A DNA stretch of 64,000 nt from Microvirga sp052114605 (GTDB lineage Bacteria > Pseudomonadota > Alphaproteobacteria > Rhizobiales > Beijerinckiaceae), in assembly GCF_052114605.1 (NCBI RefSeq), contig NZ_JBFRFB010000007.1, forward strand, positions 1 through 64,000, given 5' to 3'. The notes under the pieces were generated by a model. The model had not been told where the DNA came from, did not search any database, and saw only the letters and a list, made by a program, of their open reading frames with translations. This document shows positions 51,665 to 59,441 of this stretch, piece by piece. The first letter of the stretch is position 1. The number at the start of each line of letters is the position of its first letter. The translations under genes and the position numbers were made by a program.

Positions 51665-52960
51665 TCAGGCGGTGCGAGCCGCCTGCCGCTCCTTTGCAAG
51701 ATCCATGGCTTGATAGGTCCAGTAGGTGAGTTGAGCCGCAGCAACTCCGAAAGGCCCTCCGTTCCACACGAGCCCGAAGGGTTCGTAGAGGCGGTATCGA
51801 TCGCTTGTGCCGAGGATGCCCTCTGCGATGACCCGGCCTCCGATGGCGGTTGTGTTCATGCCGCGTCCACCGAACCCTAACACGTACCAGACACCCGGCC
51901 GGAGCTGCCCGATGAGTGGCATGAGGTGGCGCGCATAAGCCATGAGCCCCGACCAAGCAGTCTCCACACGCATGCCCTTGAGCTTTGGATATGTGGAGAT
52001 CATCGTCCTCTGCATCATGTCTGCGAGACGGCGCGGCTCCGTCGTGCGTGTCGTGATCCGCCCTCCCCAAAGGAGCCGCGATCCCCCGTCGACGAGGCGA
52101 TAGTAATCACCAGCGCGCCGATTGTCGCTGATTGCCAACGGCGTGCGCACCGCCTCGGCAATCCTCTCCGGTGCCGCCTCCGTCAGAAGCACGTAGGTAG
52201 CAATCGGCAGCATGCTGCGCCGTAGGCGGGGCACCAGATCGTCCGTATAGCCGCCGCCTGCCAGAATCACATCGCGTACCCTGACTTCACCGCGTTCTGT
52301 TCGGACGATCTTTTCCGCTCCCTCGACATCGCAGCCTGTCACCCGCGACTTTTCGAAGATCCTGCCGTTCAGGGACTCGATCGCCTTTGCCAGGGATCGG
52401 GCATAGTTGAGGGGATGAAAGTGAAAGGAGGCGGGGTCATAGATCGCCTGATGATATTTCTGCGAGCGCAGAACATTTCTTACCGCTTCAGTTGGCATCA
52501 CTTCGAGGCCGTAATCGAACTCCCTCTTCATCGTTTCGCACTGGCGGGCAAGGCTGTCGGGATCATGGTATCGGAGCACGCTCATCTTGCCGTAGACGCG
52601 CGGGTTATCGGTCATGCCGAGACTATCGATATTCCCTTCGACGATGCTCACGCCCTCGATCGAAAGCCGGTGCAACGCCTGCGCTCTCTCGGAACCTACC
52701 ATGCGGGTAATATTGGTGTGGCTGGTTGCGTAACCCGGTCCGACAAATCCTCCATTGCGGCCTGATGCTCCCCACCCGACCCGCTCAGCCTCGAGGATCA
52801 CGACCGAGCGACCTGCCCGCGCCAGATCGAGGGCGGCCGTGAGGCCTGCAAGCCCACCGCCGACAACAGCGACATCGGCACTCACCACGCCCTCAAGCGA
52901 AGCGCGTTGTGACGTGTCCGCAAGCGTCCGTGCGTAGTAGGTATCTCCATAGCCGGTCAT
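51665..52960 (-). CDS. FAD-dependent amine/amino-acid oxidoreductase (DAO family)
   Basis: The 431-residue flavoprotein has the Rossmann FAD motif VVGGGLAGLTAALDLARAG near residue 31, followed by GWGASGRNGGFVGPG, and a DAO-family C-terminal GFGGRGMNTTAIGG that binds FAD. It resembles gamma-glutamylputrescine oxidase or D-amino-acid dehydrogenase relatives. Oxidative deamination of an amino acid released by the hydantoinase route is a plausible role. It converges on the permease gene. Confidence 0.85.
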   Translation of the reverse strand: MTGYGDTYYARTLADTSQRASLEGVVSADVAVVGGGLAGLTAALDLARAGRSVVILEAERVGWGASGRNGGFVGPGYATSHTNITRMVGSERAQALHRLSIEGVSIVEGNIDSLGMTDNPRVYGKMSVLRYHDPDSLARQCETMKREFDYGLEVMPTEAVRNVLRSQKYHQAIYDPASFHFHPLNYARSLAKAIESLNGRIFEKSRVTGCDVEGAEKIVRTERGEVRVRDVILAGGGYTDDLVPRLRRSMLPIATYVLLTEAAPERIAEAVRTPLAISDNRRAGDYYRLVDGGSRLLWGGRITTRTTEPRRLADMMQRTMISTYPKLKGMRVETAWSGLMAYARHLMPLIGQLRPGVWYVLGFGGRGMNTTAIGGRVIAEGILGTSDRYRLYEPFGLVWNGGPFGVAAAQLTYWTYQAMDLAKERQAARTA

Positions 52961-53007
52961 AAGGATCCCTCGATCATCGTGAACTCCGCAAAGCCTAGCG
53001 TGTCCTG

Positions 53008-53031
53008 AGAAAAAGTGGATCTCCTTTTCGC
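53008..53031. repeat. Fragment of the nested palindromic repeat family
   Basis: GAAAAAGTGGATCTCCTTTTCGCG resembles the inner arms AAAAGTGG/CCACTTTT of the element at 2362-2408, with mismatches. It lies just outside the FAD oxidoreductase start. Weakly supported. Confidence 0.35.
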
Positions 53032-53199
53032 GAAGAGCAATACGAGATTGAAGGGATCAAGACGGTTAGATGCGTGGTAGCGGCATGTGCTGTGCCAGAG
53101 TGGATCTGGGCTTTAGAGATGAAGCCCTCGGAGCCGAAGTCGCAGCACGACTTCCCGGGCGCTCTGCATCGTTTGCTACAGCAACGCCAAGTTCAGACG

Positions 53200-53411
53200 C
53201 ATCGATCACAGCACCCAGGTCGGCAGCCGGTGCGAGGCAGTATGATGAGAAGCTGGTGGCGCCGTTGGCTGAACTGGGCGCTGTCCCTCACGAGATCATG
53301 GCCATTACCGTCCATCGAACCTTTGAAGAGGTCGAGCGCCATACCTGCGCAGCGCAAAAGCCAGAGCTTGCTGTTAGTGCAATGTCGAAGTTGATCGAGG
53401 AGAACGCTTGA
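53200..53411 (+). pseudogene. C-terminal remnant of a tyrosine recombinase (phage integrase type)
   Basis: The last 55 residues of the readable frame include EIMAITVHRTFEEVERHT and a final AMSKLIEENA, matching the integrase end where GH, then YT(R/C)AA, are expected. Here Gly-His is Val-His and the catalytic Tyr is His (VERHT), and the upstream Arg and His motifs cannot be read in one frame, so it should be inactive. It ends about 90 bp from the tRNA-Glu 3' end, the usual seat of such integrases. Confidence 0.65.
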
Positions 53412-53502
53412 ACATCCATCATCCCAATTTTCGTTCTGGAGTTCAGAAGCTGGGACAAATGGGCCATAAAGCCCGACAGTATCAAAGACCATCCGGAAGG
53501 GA

Positions 53503-53578
53503 TGGCGCTCCCTAGGGGAATCGAACCCCTGTTTTCGCCGTGAGAGGGCGACGTCCTAGACCGCTAGACGAAGGGAGC
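53503..53578 (-). tRNA. tRNA-Glu (anticodon CTC)
   Basis: The minus strand starts GCTCCCTT and ends AGGGAGC-G-CCA, so the CCA is encoded. Anticodon loop TCTCACG on stem CGCCC/GGCG gives CTC. GGTTCGATTCC forms the T loop. A decayed integrase sits on its 3' side. Confidence 0.95.
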
Positions 53579-53673
53579 TAGCAAGGTGGAGGCCGCTCGT
53601 ATAACCACCCTTCTGAATCGCATCAAGTCTTTTCGCTGAAAAAAGCGAAGGACTCGGCCAAAATGAGGACATT

Positions 53674-54672
53674 GTGGACGCATCGACCCAGCAGGAATGG
53701 ATTCTGGACGAGGGATTGCCGGCGGAACGGCTGGACCGGGTGCTTGCCAGGCTCCAGAGCGACCTGTCGCGAAGCCGCCTCCAGGCGCTCATCAAGGCGG
53801 GACAGGTGACCCTCGATGGGGCTCCGGTGCTCGATCCCGGCCGAAAGGTCGGCGGCGGGGCGCGGATCGGACTGATCGTGCCGCCGCCTGTCGCGGCGGA
53901 GCCTGTCGGCGAGGCGATGGACCTCGTGATCGTCTACGAGGACGACGACGTGATCGTCATCGACAAGCCGCCAGGGCTGGTGGTCCACCCGGCGGCGGGC
54001 CACGATTCAGGCACCCTCGTCAACGCGCTCATCGCCCATTGCGGAGACAGCCTCTCTGGGATCGGCGGCGTGAAGCGCCCCGGCATCGTGCACCGGCTCG
54101 ACAAGGATACCTCCGGCCTGCTGGTTGTCGCCAAGAACGATCTGGCGCACCAGGGGCTGGCCGAGCAGTTCGCAGACCATGGGCGAACAGGCCCGCTCGA
54201 GCGTAGCTATCTGGCCATCGTGTGGGGCGTGCCCGACCGGCGCCGGGGCACGGTGGAGGCGGCGCTGGCCCGCAGCCAGCATAACCGGGAGAAGATCGCC
54301 ATCGTCTCGGACGAGAACGAGCGTGGGCGCTACGCAATCACCCATTACCAGTTGCTGGAAGGCCTGCCGCCGGCGGCGCCCATGGCAAGCCTCGTTCAAT
54401 GCGAGCTGGAGACCGGCCGCACGCATCAGATCCGCGTGCACATGGCGCATATCGGCCATCCCCTTCTCGGGGATCTCACCTACGGCTCAGGTTTCAAGAC
54501 CAAGGCCAATCGCCTGACGGAGGCGCAGCAGGAGGCCCTGCGCAACCTCGGACGGCAGGCGCTACATGCAGCCATTCTGGGCTTCGAACACCCGAGAACA
54601 GGCCAATTCCTGCGGTTCGAGAGTTCCCTCCCCGCCGATATGGCGGCGCTTCTGGAAGCACTTCGACACTGA
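53674..54672 (+). CDS. rluD: RluD/RluA family 23S rRNA pseudouridine synthase
   Basis: The 332-residue protein has an S4 RNA-binding domain (about 13-75) and a pseudouridine synthase domain with catalytic Asp143 in HRLDKDTSGLLVV and the later ETGRTHQIRVHMAHIGHPLLGD. It should modify uridines of 23S helix 69. The start is GTG 53674, just after GAGGAC. RluA- and RluC-type specificity cannot be excluded from sequence alone. It is upstream of rpoH, as in several alphaproteobacteria. Confidence 0.9.
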   Translation: MDASTQQEWILDEGLPAERLDRVLARLQSDLSRSRLQALIKAGQVTLDGAPVLDPGRKVGGGARIGLIVPPPVAAEPVGEAMDLVIVYEDDDVIVIDKPPGLVVHPAAGHDSGTLVNALIAHCGDSLSGIGGVKRPGIVHRLDKDTSGLLVVAKNDLAHQGLAEQFADHGRTGPLERSYLAIVWGVPDRRRGTVEAALARSQHNREKIAIVSDENERGRYAITHYQLLEGLPPAAPMASLVQCELETGRTHQIRVHMAHIGHPLLGDLTYGSGFKTKANRLTEAQQEALRNLGRQALHAAILGFEHPRTGQFLRFESSLPADMAALLEALRH

Positions 54673-54866
54673 AACCGGCGGCATTGCGTCGCAAAATTCA
54701 GTCACGGTGGCACACATGCGAGTCTCGTGCGTTCACCACGTCTTGAAGCCTGACGCCTCTATTCGGACACGGTCGAACTGCTTATATAAGGAAGTTGGGC
54801 GGTCGGCCATTGTGGGGGCCGCCTCAGGCTTGCCTCACGTTAGAGGGAGCCAAAGGAGGAAAAGAC

Positions 54867-55763
54867 ATGGCTACAGCGCTTCCAGTGCTTGCCAATGAAG
54901 GGGGCTTGTCCCGCTATCTCGACGAGATCCGCAAATTCCCCATGCTAGAACCGCATGAGGAGTTTATGCTCGCCAAAAGCTGGCGTGAGCATGGAGACCG
55001 GGATGCTGCCCACAAGCTCGTAACATCCCACCTGCGTCTCGTCGCCAAGATCGCAATGGGCTACCGTGGCTATGGCCTGCCGATCGGCGAGGTAGTCTCC
55101 GAAGGCAATGTCGGCCTCATGCAGGCCGTCAAGCGCTTCGAACCCGACAAGGGCTTCCGCCTGGCCACATATGCCATGTGGTGGATCAAAGCGGCGATTC
55201 AAGAGTACATTCTGCGGTCCTGGTCTCTCGTGAAGATGGGCACCACCGCGAACCAGAAGAAACTGTTCTTCAACCTGCGCAAGGCCAAGGGCCGGATCTC
55301 CGCCTTCGAGGAAGGCGATCTTCGTCCCGACCACGTCAAGCAGATCGCAACCCAGCTCGGCGTGACCGAGCAGGACGTGGTGGACATGAACCGCCGTCTC
55401 GGTGGCGATTCTTCGCTCAACGCGCCTCTTCGCGACGAGGGCGAAGGCGGCGGCGAGTGGCAGGATTGGCTCTTGGACAGCGGCCAGAGCCAGGAGCAGG
55501 TGCTGGTGGAAGAGGAGGAAGGCCAGAACAGGCTGACCGCTCTGCGCACCGCCCTCTCCGTGCTCAATCCGCGCGAGCGCCGCATCTTCGAGGCGCGCCG
55601 TCTCTCGGACGATCCGATCACGCTGGAAGAGCTCTCCACCGAGTTCGGCGTTTCGCGCGAGCGTGTGCGCCAGATCGAGGTGCGCGCCTTCGAGAAGATC
55701 CAGGAAGCAGTGAAGAAAAACCTCACCCAGATCGAGACTTCATCCGCGGATGCCTCGGCCTGA
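54867..55763 (+). CDS. rpoH: RNA polymerase sigma-32 factor RpoH
   Basis: The 298-residue sigma factor starts MATALPVLANEGGLSRYLDEIRKFPML. Region 2 has VSEGNVGLMQAVKRFEPDKGFRLATYAMWWIKAAIQEYI, the RpoH box QKKLFFNLRKAK is near residue 130, and region 4 is LEELSTEFGVSRERVRQIEVRAFEKI. It directs the heat-shock regulon. AAAGGAGGA precedes ATG 54867; an earlier frame start at 54795 would lie upstream of it. A long leader separates it from rluD, so independent transcription is likely. Alphaproteobacteria often have two rpoH genes; which this is cannot be told. Confidence 0.95.
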   Translation: MATALPVLANEGGLSRYLDEIRKFPMLEPHEEFMLAKSWREHGDRDAAHKLVTSHLRLVAKIAMGYRGYGLPIGEVVSEGNVGLMQAVKRFEPDKGFRLATYAMWWIKAAIQEYILRSWSLVKMGTTANQKKLFFNLRKAKGRISAFEEGDLRPDHVKQIATQLGVTEQDVVDMNRRLGGDSSLNAPLRDEGEGGGEWQDWLLDSGQSQEQVLVEEEEGQNRLTALRTALSVLNPRERRIFEARRLSDDPITLEELSTEFGVSRERVRQIEVRAFEKIQEAVKKNLTQIETSSADASA

Positions 55764-55781
55764 ACATCAGATCGGTCCATG

Positions 55782-55813
55782 AAAAAAGCCGCGCTGTGAT
55801 GCGCGGCTTTTTT
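55782..55813. terminator. Terminator between rpoH and the conserved membrane protein
   Basis: AAAAAAGCCGCGC and GCGCGGCTTTTTT form a long stem with a TGTGAT loop. A-run and T-run on the two sides make it work for both convergent genes. Confidence 0.93.
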
Positions 55814-55833
55814 GTTGCCTCACGTGGCAAGCT

Positions 55834-57030
55834 TTATTGCCATTGGCTGAAGGCGCTGTTGAGGACCTGCTCGCCCGTGGCGCCTTTCTCAAAGCTCAGA
55901 ATCGCGCGTTGGCCTGAGGCCATGCGCACCGGCAGGTCGAGCCAGTTGCGGCGCACGAACAGCTCGGTGTTGCGCTCCATGTCGCCCTGAAGGTTCGACA
56001 GGCCGATCAGGAACAGGTTCTCGCGCACCGGAACCGGCAGGCCGGCGACCGGGGTGCCGCGCGCGGCTTCCTCGTTCTTGAGCTGAAGCAGACCCACATC
56101 GCGAATCACGCGGCCCGTGTCGCCGTTGCGAGTCGTGAAGGTCAGCTCCACCGTGTGCGAGGCAGGCAGCGTCGTATCCAGGTTGCGGCGCATCACCATC
56201 TTCATGGTCACGCCCGCATCGGGGATCTCGATATTGGCGGTCACGGCCTTCTCGAGAGCCTGACCCTGGCCGGGATTCACATCCTCGAGCCGCCAGGTCA
56301 CGCGCCCTACCTGGGCCTTCGGCGTCTGCGGGTTGGTCGCATCCTCTTCATAGAAGACGGCGCGCTGTACCGCACCGGTCGCCTGACCCGCGTTCTGACT
56401 GGCTGCGGGAGCCTGCGGGGCCGCGGGGCCACCGACGCGCTCGTCGATCTTCGCCGTCTCGGAATTGGGCTGGGGCTGGGCCGTCTCGGCGACGGGCTCG
56501 CTCGGAACCGGCGGGTCCGACTGGCTCTGCCACCAGGCGAGCCCGGCAATGCAGAGGATTACAAAGCCGATGGCGGAGCCGAGAAGGATGGAGCGCATCC
56601 GGCCCTGCCCTCCCTGGTTCAGGGCCGGGTGTGGACGCGTATCGACCTTCGGCCGGGCCTGGCCCTGGTCGACATAGGCGGGCTCCTCGGGCTCCGGCTC
56701 GGACGCGCCATCCTGCGAAGGCGCTCGAAGGCCGTGGCTCACGGGAGCCTGAGGCTTCTGCGGATCCGGCTCCTGGGCCAGCATGTTGGCGAAGGCATCG
56801 GGATCGAAGCCTGCCGGCGGCGCGGTACGATCGGCCTCGACCCGGGTGATGGCCTCGTCGAGGGACGTGCATTCCTGCTGGATGTCGCTTTCGGACAGGG
56901 GCGGGTTGAGCGAACGCAATTGGGCGACCAGCGCCGTACGGGCGCGCTCATAAACAGCGCGCCGCGTGGCTGGCGTCTGGTCGGTCAAGCCTTCGACGGC
57001 TCGTGCAATAAGAGGGTAATAATCTGCCAT
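55834..57030 (-). CDS. Conserved single-pass membrane protein, unknown function
   Basis: The 398-residue protein starts MADYYPLIARAVEGL; residues 1-75 form a helical domain, about 80-150 are Pro/Glu-rich, a single membrane helix is near residues 150-167, and the exterior C-terminal part (about 245-398) is a globular domain with TVELTFTTRNGDTGRVIRDVG. Related proteins occur beside purA in Rhizobiales as I recall; no function is assigned. ATG 57030 is chosen because a start at 57075 would overlap the purA stop. Confidence 0.7.
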   Translation of the reverse strand: MADYYPLIARAVEGLTDQTPATRRAVYERARTALVAQLRSLNPPLSESDIQQECTSLDEAITRVEADRTAPPAGFDPDAFANMLAQEPDPQKPQAPVSHGLRAPSQDGASEPEPEEPAYVDQGQARPKVDTRPHPALNQGGQGRMRSILLGSAIGFVILCIAGLAWWQSQSDPPVPSEPVAETAQPQPNSETAKIDERVGGPAAPQAPAASQNAGQATGAVQRAVFYEEDATNPQTPKAQVGRVTWRLEDVNPGQGQALEKAVTANIEIPDAGVTMKMVMRRNLDTTLPASHTVELTFTTRNGDTGRVIRDVGLLQLKNEEAARGTPVAGLPVPVRENLFLIGLSNLQGDMERNTELFVRRNWLDLPVRMASGQRAILSFEKGATGEQVLNSAFSQWQ

Positions 57031-57064
57031 TTCCACTCGAAATGGACCCTGAGACGCCCTGCCG

Positions 57065-58357
57065 TCAACCCTCAAAGGGGTTCTTCATGAGGATTGTGTC
57101 GTCACGCTCCGGCGATGTGGACAGCACGGCCACCGGCGCGCCGATGAGTTCCTCGATGCGGCGGACATACTTGACGGCCTGTGCCGGAAGGTCGGCCCAG
57201 GAGCGCGCGCCCGCGGTCGAACCGCTCCAGCCCTCGAATTCCTCGTAGATCGGCTCGACCCGTGCCTGAGCACCCTGGCTCGCCGGGAAGTAATCGATCG
57301 TCTCGCCATCGAGCTTGTAGCCGACGCCGATCTTGATCGTCTCGAAGCCGTCGAGGATATCGAGCTTGGTGAGCGCGATGCCATCGATGCCGGAGGTACG
57401 CACGGTCTGGCGTACGAGTGTGGCATCGAACCAGCCGCAGCGGCGCTTGCGCCCCGTCACCACGCCGAATTCCTTGCCCTTCTGGCCGATCAATTCGCCG
57501 ATCTCATCGAACAGCTCGGTCGGGAACGGGCCTTCGCCCACGCGGGTGGTGTAGGCCTTGGCGATGCCGAGCACGTAGCCGACGGCGCCGGGGCCGAGGC
57601 CCGAACCGGTCGCCGCCTGCCCCGCCACCGTGTTGGACGAGGTGACGAAGGGATAGGTGCCGTGATCGACATCGAGCAGCGCGCCTTGCGCGCCTTCGAA
57701 CAGGATGCGCTTTCCGGCCCGGCGCTCCTCGTCGAGGAGGCGCCACACGGCATCCATGTAGGGCAACACTTTTGGCGCGACGGAGGCCAGCTCCTCGTAG
57801 ATTTCCTCGGGCTTGAACTCGGCAAGGCCGAAGCCGCGGCGCAGCGCGTTGTGGTGCGTAAGCAGCCGGTCGATCTTGTCGCGCAGCGACGGCAGGTCTG
57901 CGAGATCCATCAGGCGGATCGCGCGGCGGCCCGCCTTGTCCTCGTAAGCGGGGCCGATGCCGCGCTTGGTGGTGCCGATCTTCGTGCCGGCGCTGCCGCT
58001 CTCGCGCAATGCATCGAGCTCGCGATGGATGGAGAGGATCAGCGTGGCGTTCTCGGCCACGCGCAGATTGTCGCGGGAGATCGAGACGCCCTGCTCGGAC
58101 AGGCGCGACACTTCAGCCGCGAGTGCATGCGGATCGAGCACGACGCCGTTGCCGATAACGGAGAGCTTGTTGGGGCGAACCACGCCGGAGGGCAGCAGCG
58201 ACAGCTTGTAGACCTTGTCGCCGATCACGAGGGTATGGCCGGCATTGTGCCCGCCCTGGAACCGCACGACCACGTCCGCCTGTTCGGACAGCCAGTCGAC
58301 GATCTTGCCCTTGCCCTCGTCGCCCCATTGGGCGCCCACGACAACCACATTCGCCAT
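57065..58357 (-). CDS. purA: Adenylosuccinate synthetase
   Basis: The 430-residue enzyme converts IMP, aspartate and GTP to adenylosuccinate, the first committed step to AMP. The GTP-binding GAQWGDEGKGKIVDWLSE starts at residue 8, RFQGGHNAGHT and the IMP loop TTKRGIGPAYEDK follow, and GRKRRCGWFDATL is near residue 300. Length is typical. Its Shine-Dalgarno lies immediately after a terminator-like hairpin, so expression is probably controlled by attenuation. The conserved membrane protein follows after 34 bp. Confidence 0.97.
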   Translation of the reverse strand: MANVVVVGAQWGDEGKGKIVDWLSEQADVVVRFQGGHNAGHTLVIGDKVYKLSLLPSGVVRPNKLSVIGNGVVLDPHALAAEVSRLSEQGVSISRDNLRVAENATLILSIHRELDALRESGSAGTKIGTTKRGIGPAYEDKAGRRAIRLMDLADLPSLRDKIDRLLTHHNALRRGFGLAEFKPEEIYEELASVAPKVLPYMDAVWRLLDEERRAGKRILFEGAQGALLDVDHGTYPFVTSSNTVAGQAATGSGLGPGAVGYVLGIAKAYTTRVGEGPFPTELFDEIGELIGQKGKEFGVVTGRKRRCGWFDATLVRQTVRTSGIDGIALTKLDILDGFETIKIGVGYKLDGETIDYFPASQGAQARVEPIYEEFEGWSGSTAGARSWADLPAQAVKYVRRIEELIGAPVAVLSTSPERDDTILMKNPFEG

Positions 58358-58374
58358 CGTTTAAAGCCTCACAT

Positions 58375-58430
58375 AAAAAAACCCCGGCGCAAGGCCAGGG
58401 TTTGGGTTGGGTAAAAACCTTGCAAACCCT
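58375..58430 (-). promoter_or_regulatory. Candidate transcription attenuator of purA
   Basis: The minus strand folds a terminator: AACCCTGGC (58402-58394) pairs with GCCGGGGTT (58388-58380), loop of five, then a run of seven T (58381-58375). Just upstream AGGGTTTG (58430-58423) is perfectly complementary to CAAACCCT (58404-58397), which overlaps the terminator's first arm. The two folds exclude each other. The purA ATG follows 18 nt later. Signal unknown. Confidence 0.6.
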
Positions 58431-58976
58431 CTTCGTGGATCATGCGCTTCAGGTCAAGCCGCAATGCACCTTGTCCCATGCATGATACGTCTTCTTGGAG
58501 AGAACAAGGCGAGAAGGCGAGTTTGCTCGACATCCGCATCTGCGCGGAAGTGCGGCAGGCTTTGTCCTGGCCTGGTCCATCGTGGAGAGGGACGCGCGGG
58601 ACGCGGTTTGAAGCCTCGCGATCCGTGGGCGGGAGCGCGAAGATGGGGTCGGGACGGGAGATCCGCCCGGAGGGGAAGCTGCAATCGCCTCCCGCGCACG
58701 GCTTTTCGATCCCGGCCTCGACGCTCCGGCGCCATCAGGGACAAACCCTCAGAGACGCTGCACGGCGCTTGTTCAAGCGCGGCCCTGGAGATCCAGCTCC
58801 AGCACCGGCGAGGCTGGGGGAGCGTCGACGCAGCCTGCCCGAACAAGCTCAGCGCCTCTTCCTCCCCGCTCGGAACCCTGACCGTCCGGGGATGCGAAGC
58901 CCCGTCCCGTCAGAACCGTATCCAGCCTCCACAACCGACGCCTCGGGCGCGTCCCTCGCGAAGCTGGACGAGAAAA

Positions 58977-59005
58977 CCTTAGCCATAAGGCAGGGCTTTT
59001 GTCAA
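58977..59005 (-). promoter_or_regulatory. Candidate promoter for the purA leader
   Basis: On the minus strand TTGACA (59005-59000), a 17-bp spacer and CTAAGG (58982-58977). The -35 is perfect and the -10 is weak. Confidence 0.45.
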
Positions 59006-59034
59006 GAACAAATGCAGAACATGGCATTGCCGTC

Positions 59035-59410
59035 ACAGTGTCATCCCGGACGAAGCGCAGCGCAGATCCGGGATCGTTGGCAGGATGGAGCGCGCGTTCC
59101 CTCCCCTTGCGGGGAGGGCCAGGGTCGGGGTGGTACGGCTGGGTGAAAGCTGGGACCAGCCGTTGTCATCCCCGGCGAGCGTCAGCGAGGGAAGGGGATC
59201 CACGATCAAGCGCAGCGCTATGGATTCCCTTCCCCTCCGCTGCGCTCCGGCCGGGAATGACACTGTAGGGCTGTCGTGATGACTTAAGGCAGCGAACCTC
59301 TCCGACTTTGCGACCCCCACCCTGAATCCCTCCCCGCAAGGGGGAGGGAAGCACGCGCCTCATCCTGCGAACGATCCCGGGTTCTGCTGCGCAGCCCCGG
59401 GATGACGTAT
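59035..59410. repeat. Cluster of interspersed palindromic repeats
   Basis: GTCATCCCGG...GATCCGGGAT (about 59039-59077), CCCTCCCCTTGCGGGGAGGG (about 59099-59118), GTCATCCCCGGC...GCCGGGAATGAC (about 59165-59263), CCTCCCCGCAAGGGGGAGGG (about 59329-59348) and ATCCCGGGTTCTGCTGCGCAGCCCCGGGATGAC (about 59373-59406). These look like several families of short palindromic repeats that insert next to one another; a related one is at 61374-61480. Confidence 0.7.
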
Positions 59411-59441
59411 TGGATGCACGGCTCTCACCAGGAGTGAGACC

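Larger units (their letters stand above)
58431..59441. other. Long intergenic region upstream of purA with repeat cluster
   Basis: 58431-58970 is very GC-rich with no stop-free frame that has a good start, codon pattern or ribosome binding site. 59035-59410 is a cluster of intergenic palindromes. A minus-strand promoter candidate at 58977-59005 points at purA, giving a possible leader of about 590 nt. Confidence 0.55.

Noticed and set aside
58454..58846. 130-residue minus-strand frame upstream of purA
   Set aside because: Arg/Pro/Ser-rich composition typical of a GC-rich shadow frame. I considered a broken hisZ-like gene but could not find a stable match.
58431..58970. RNase P RNA or 6S RNA in the GC-rich region
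   Set aside because: The conserved core stretches of these RNAs are not visible.
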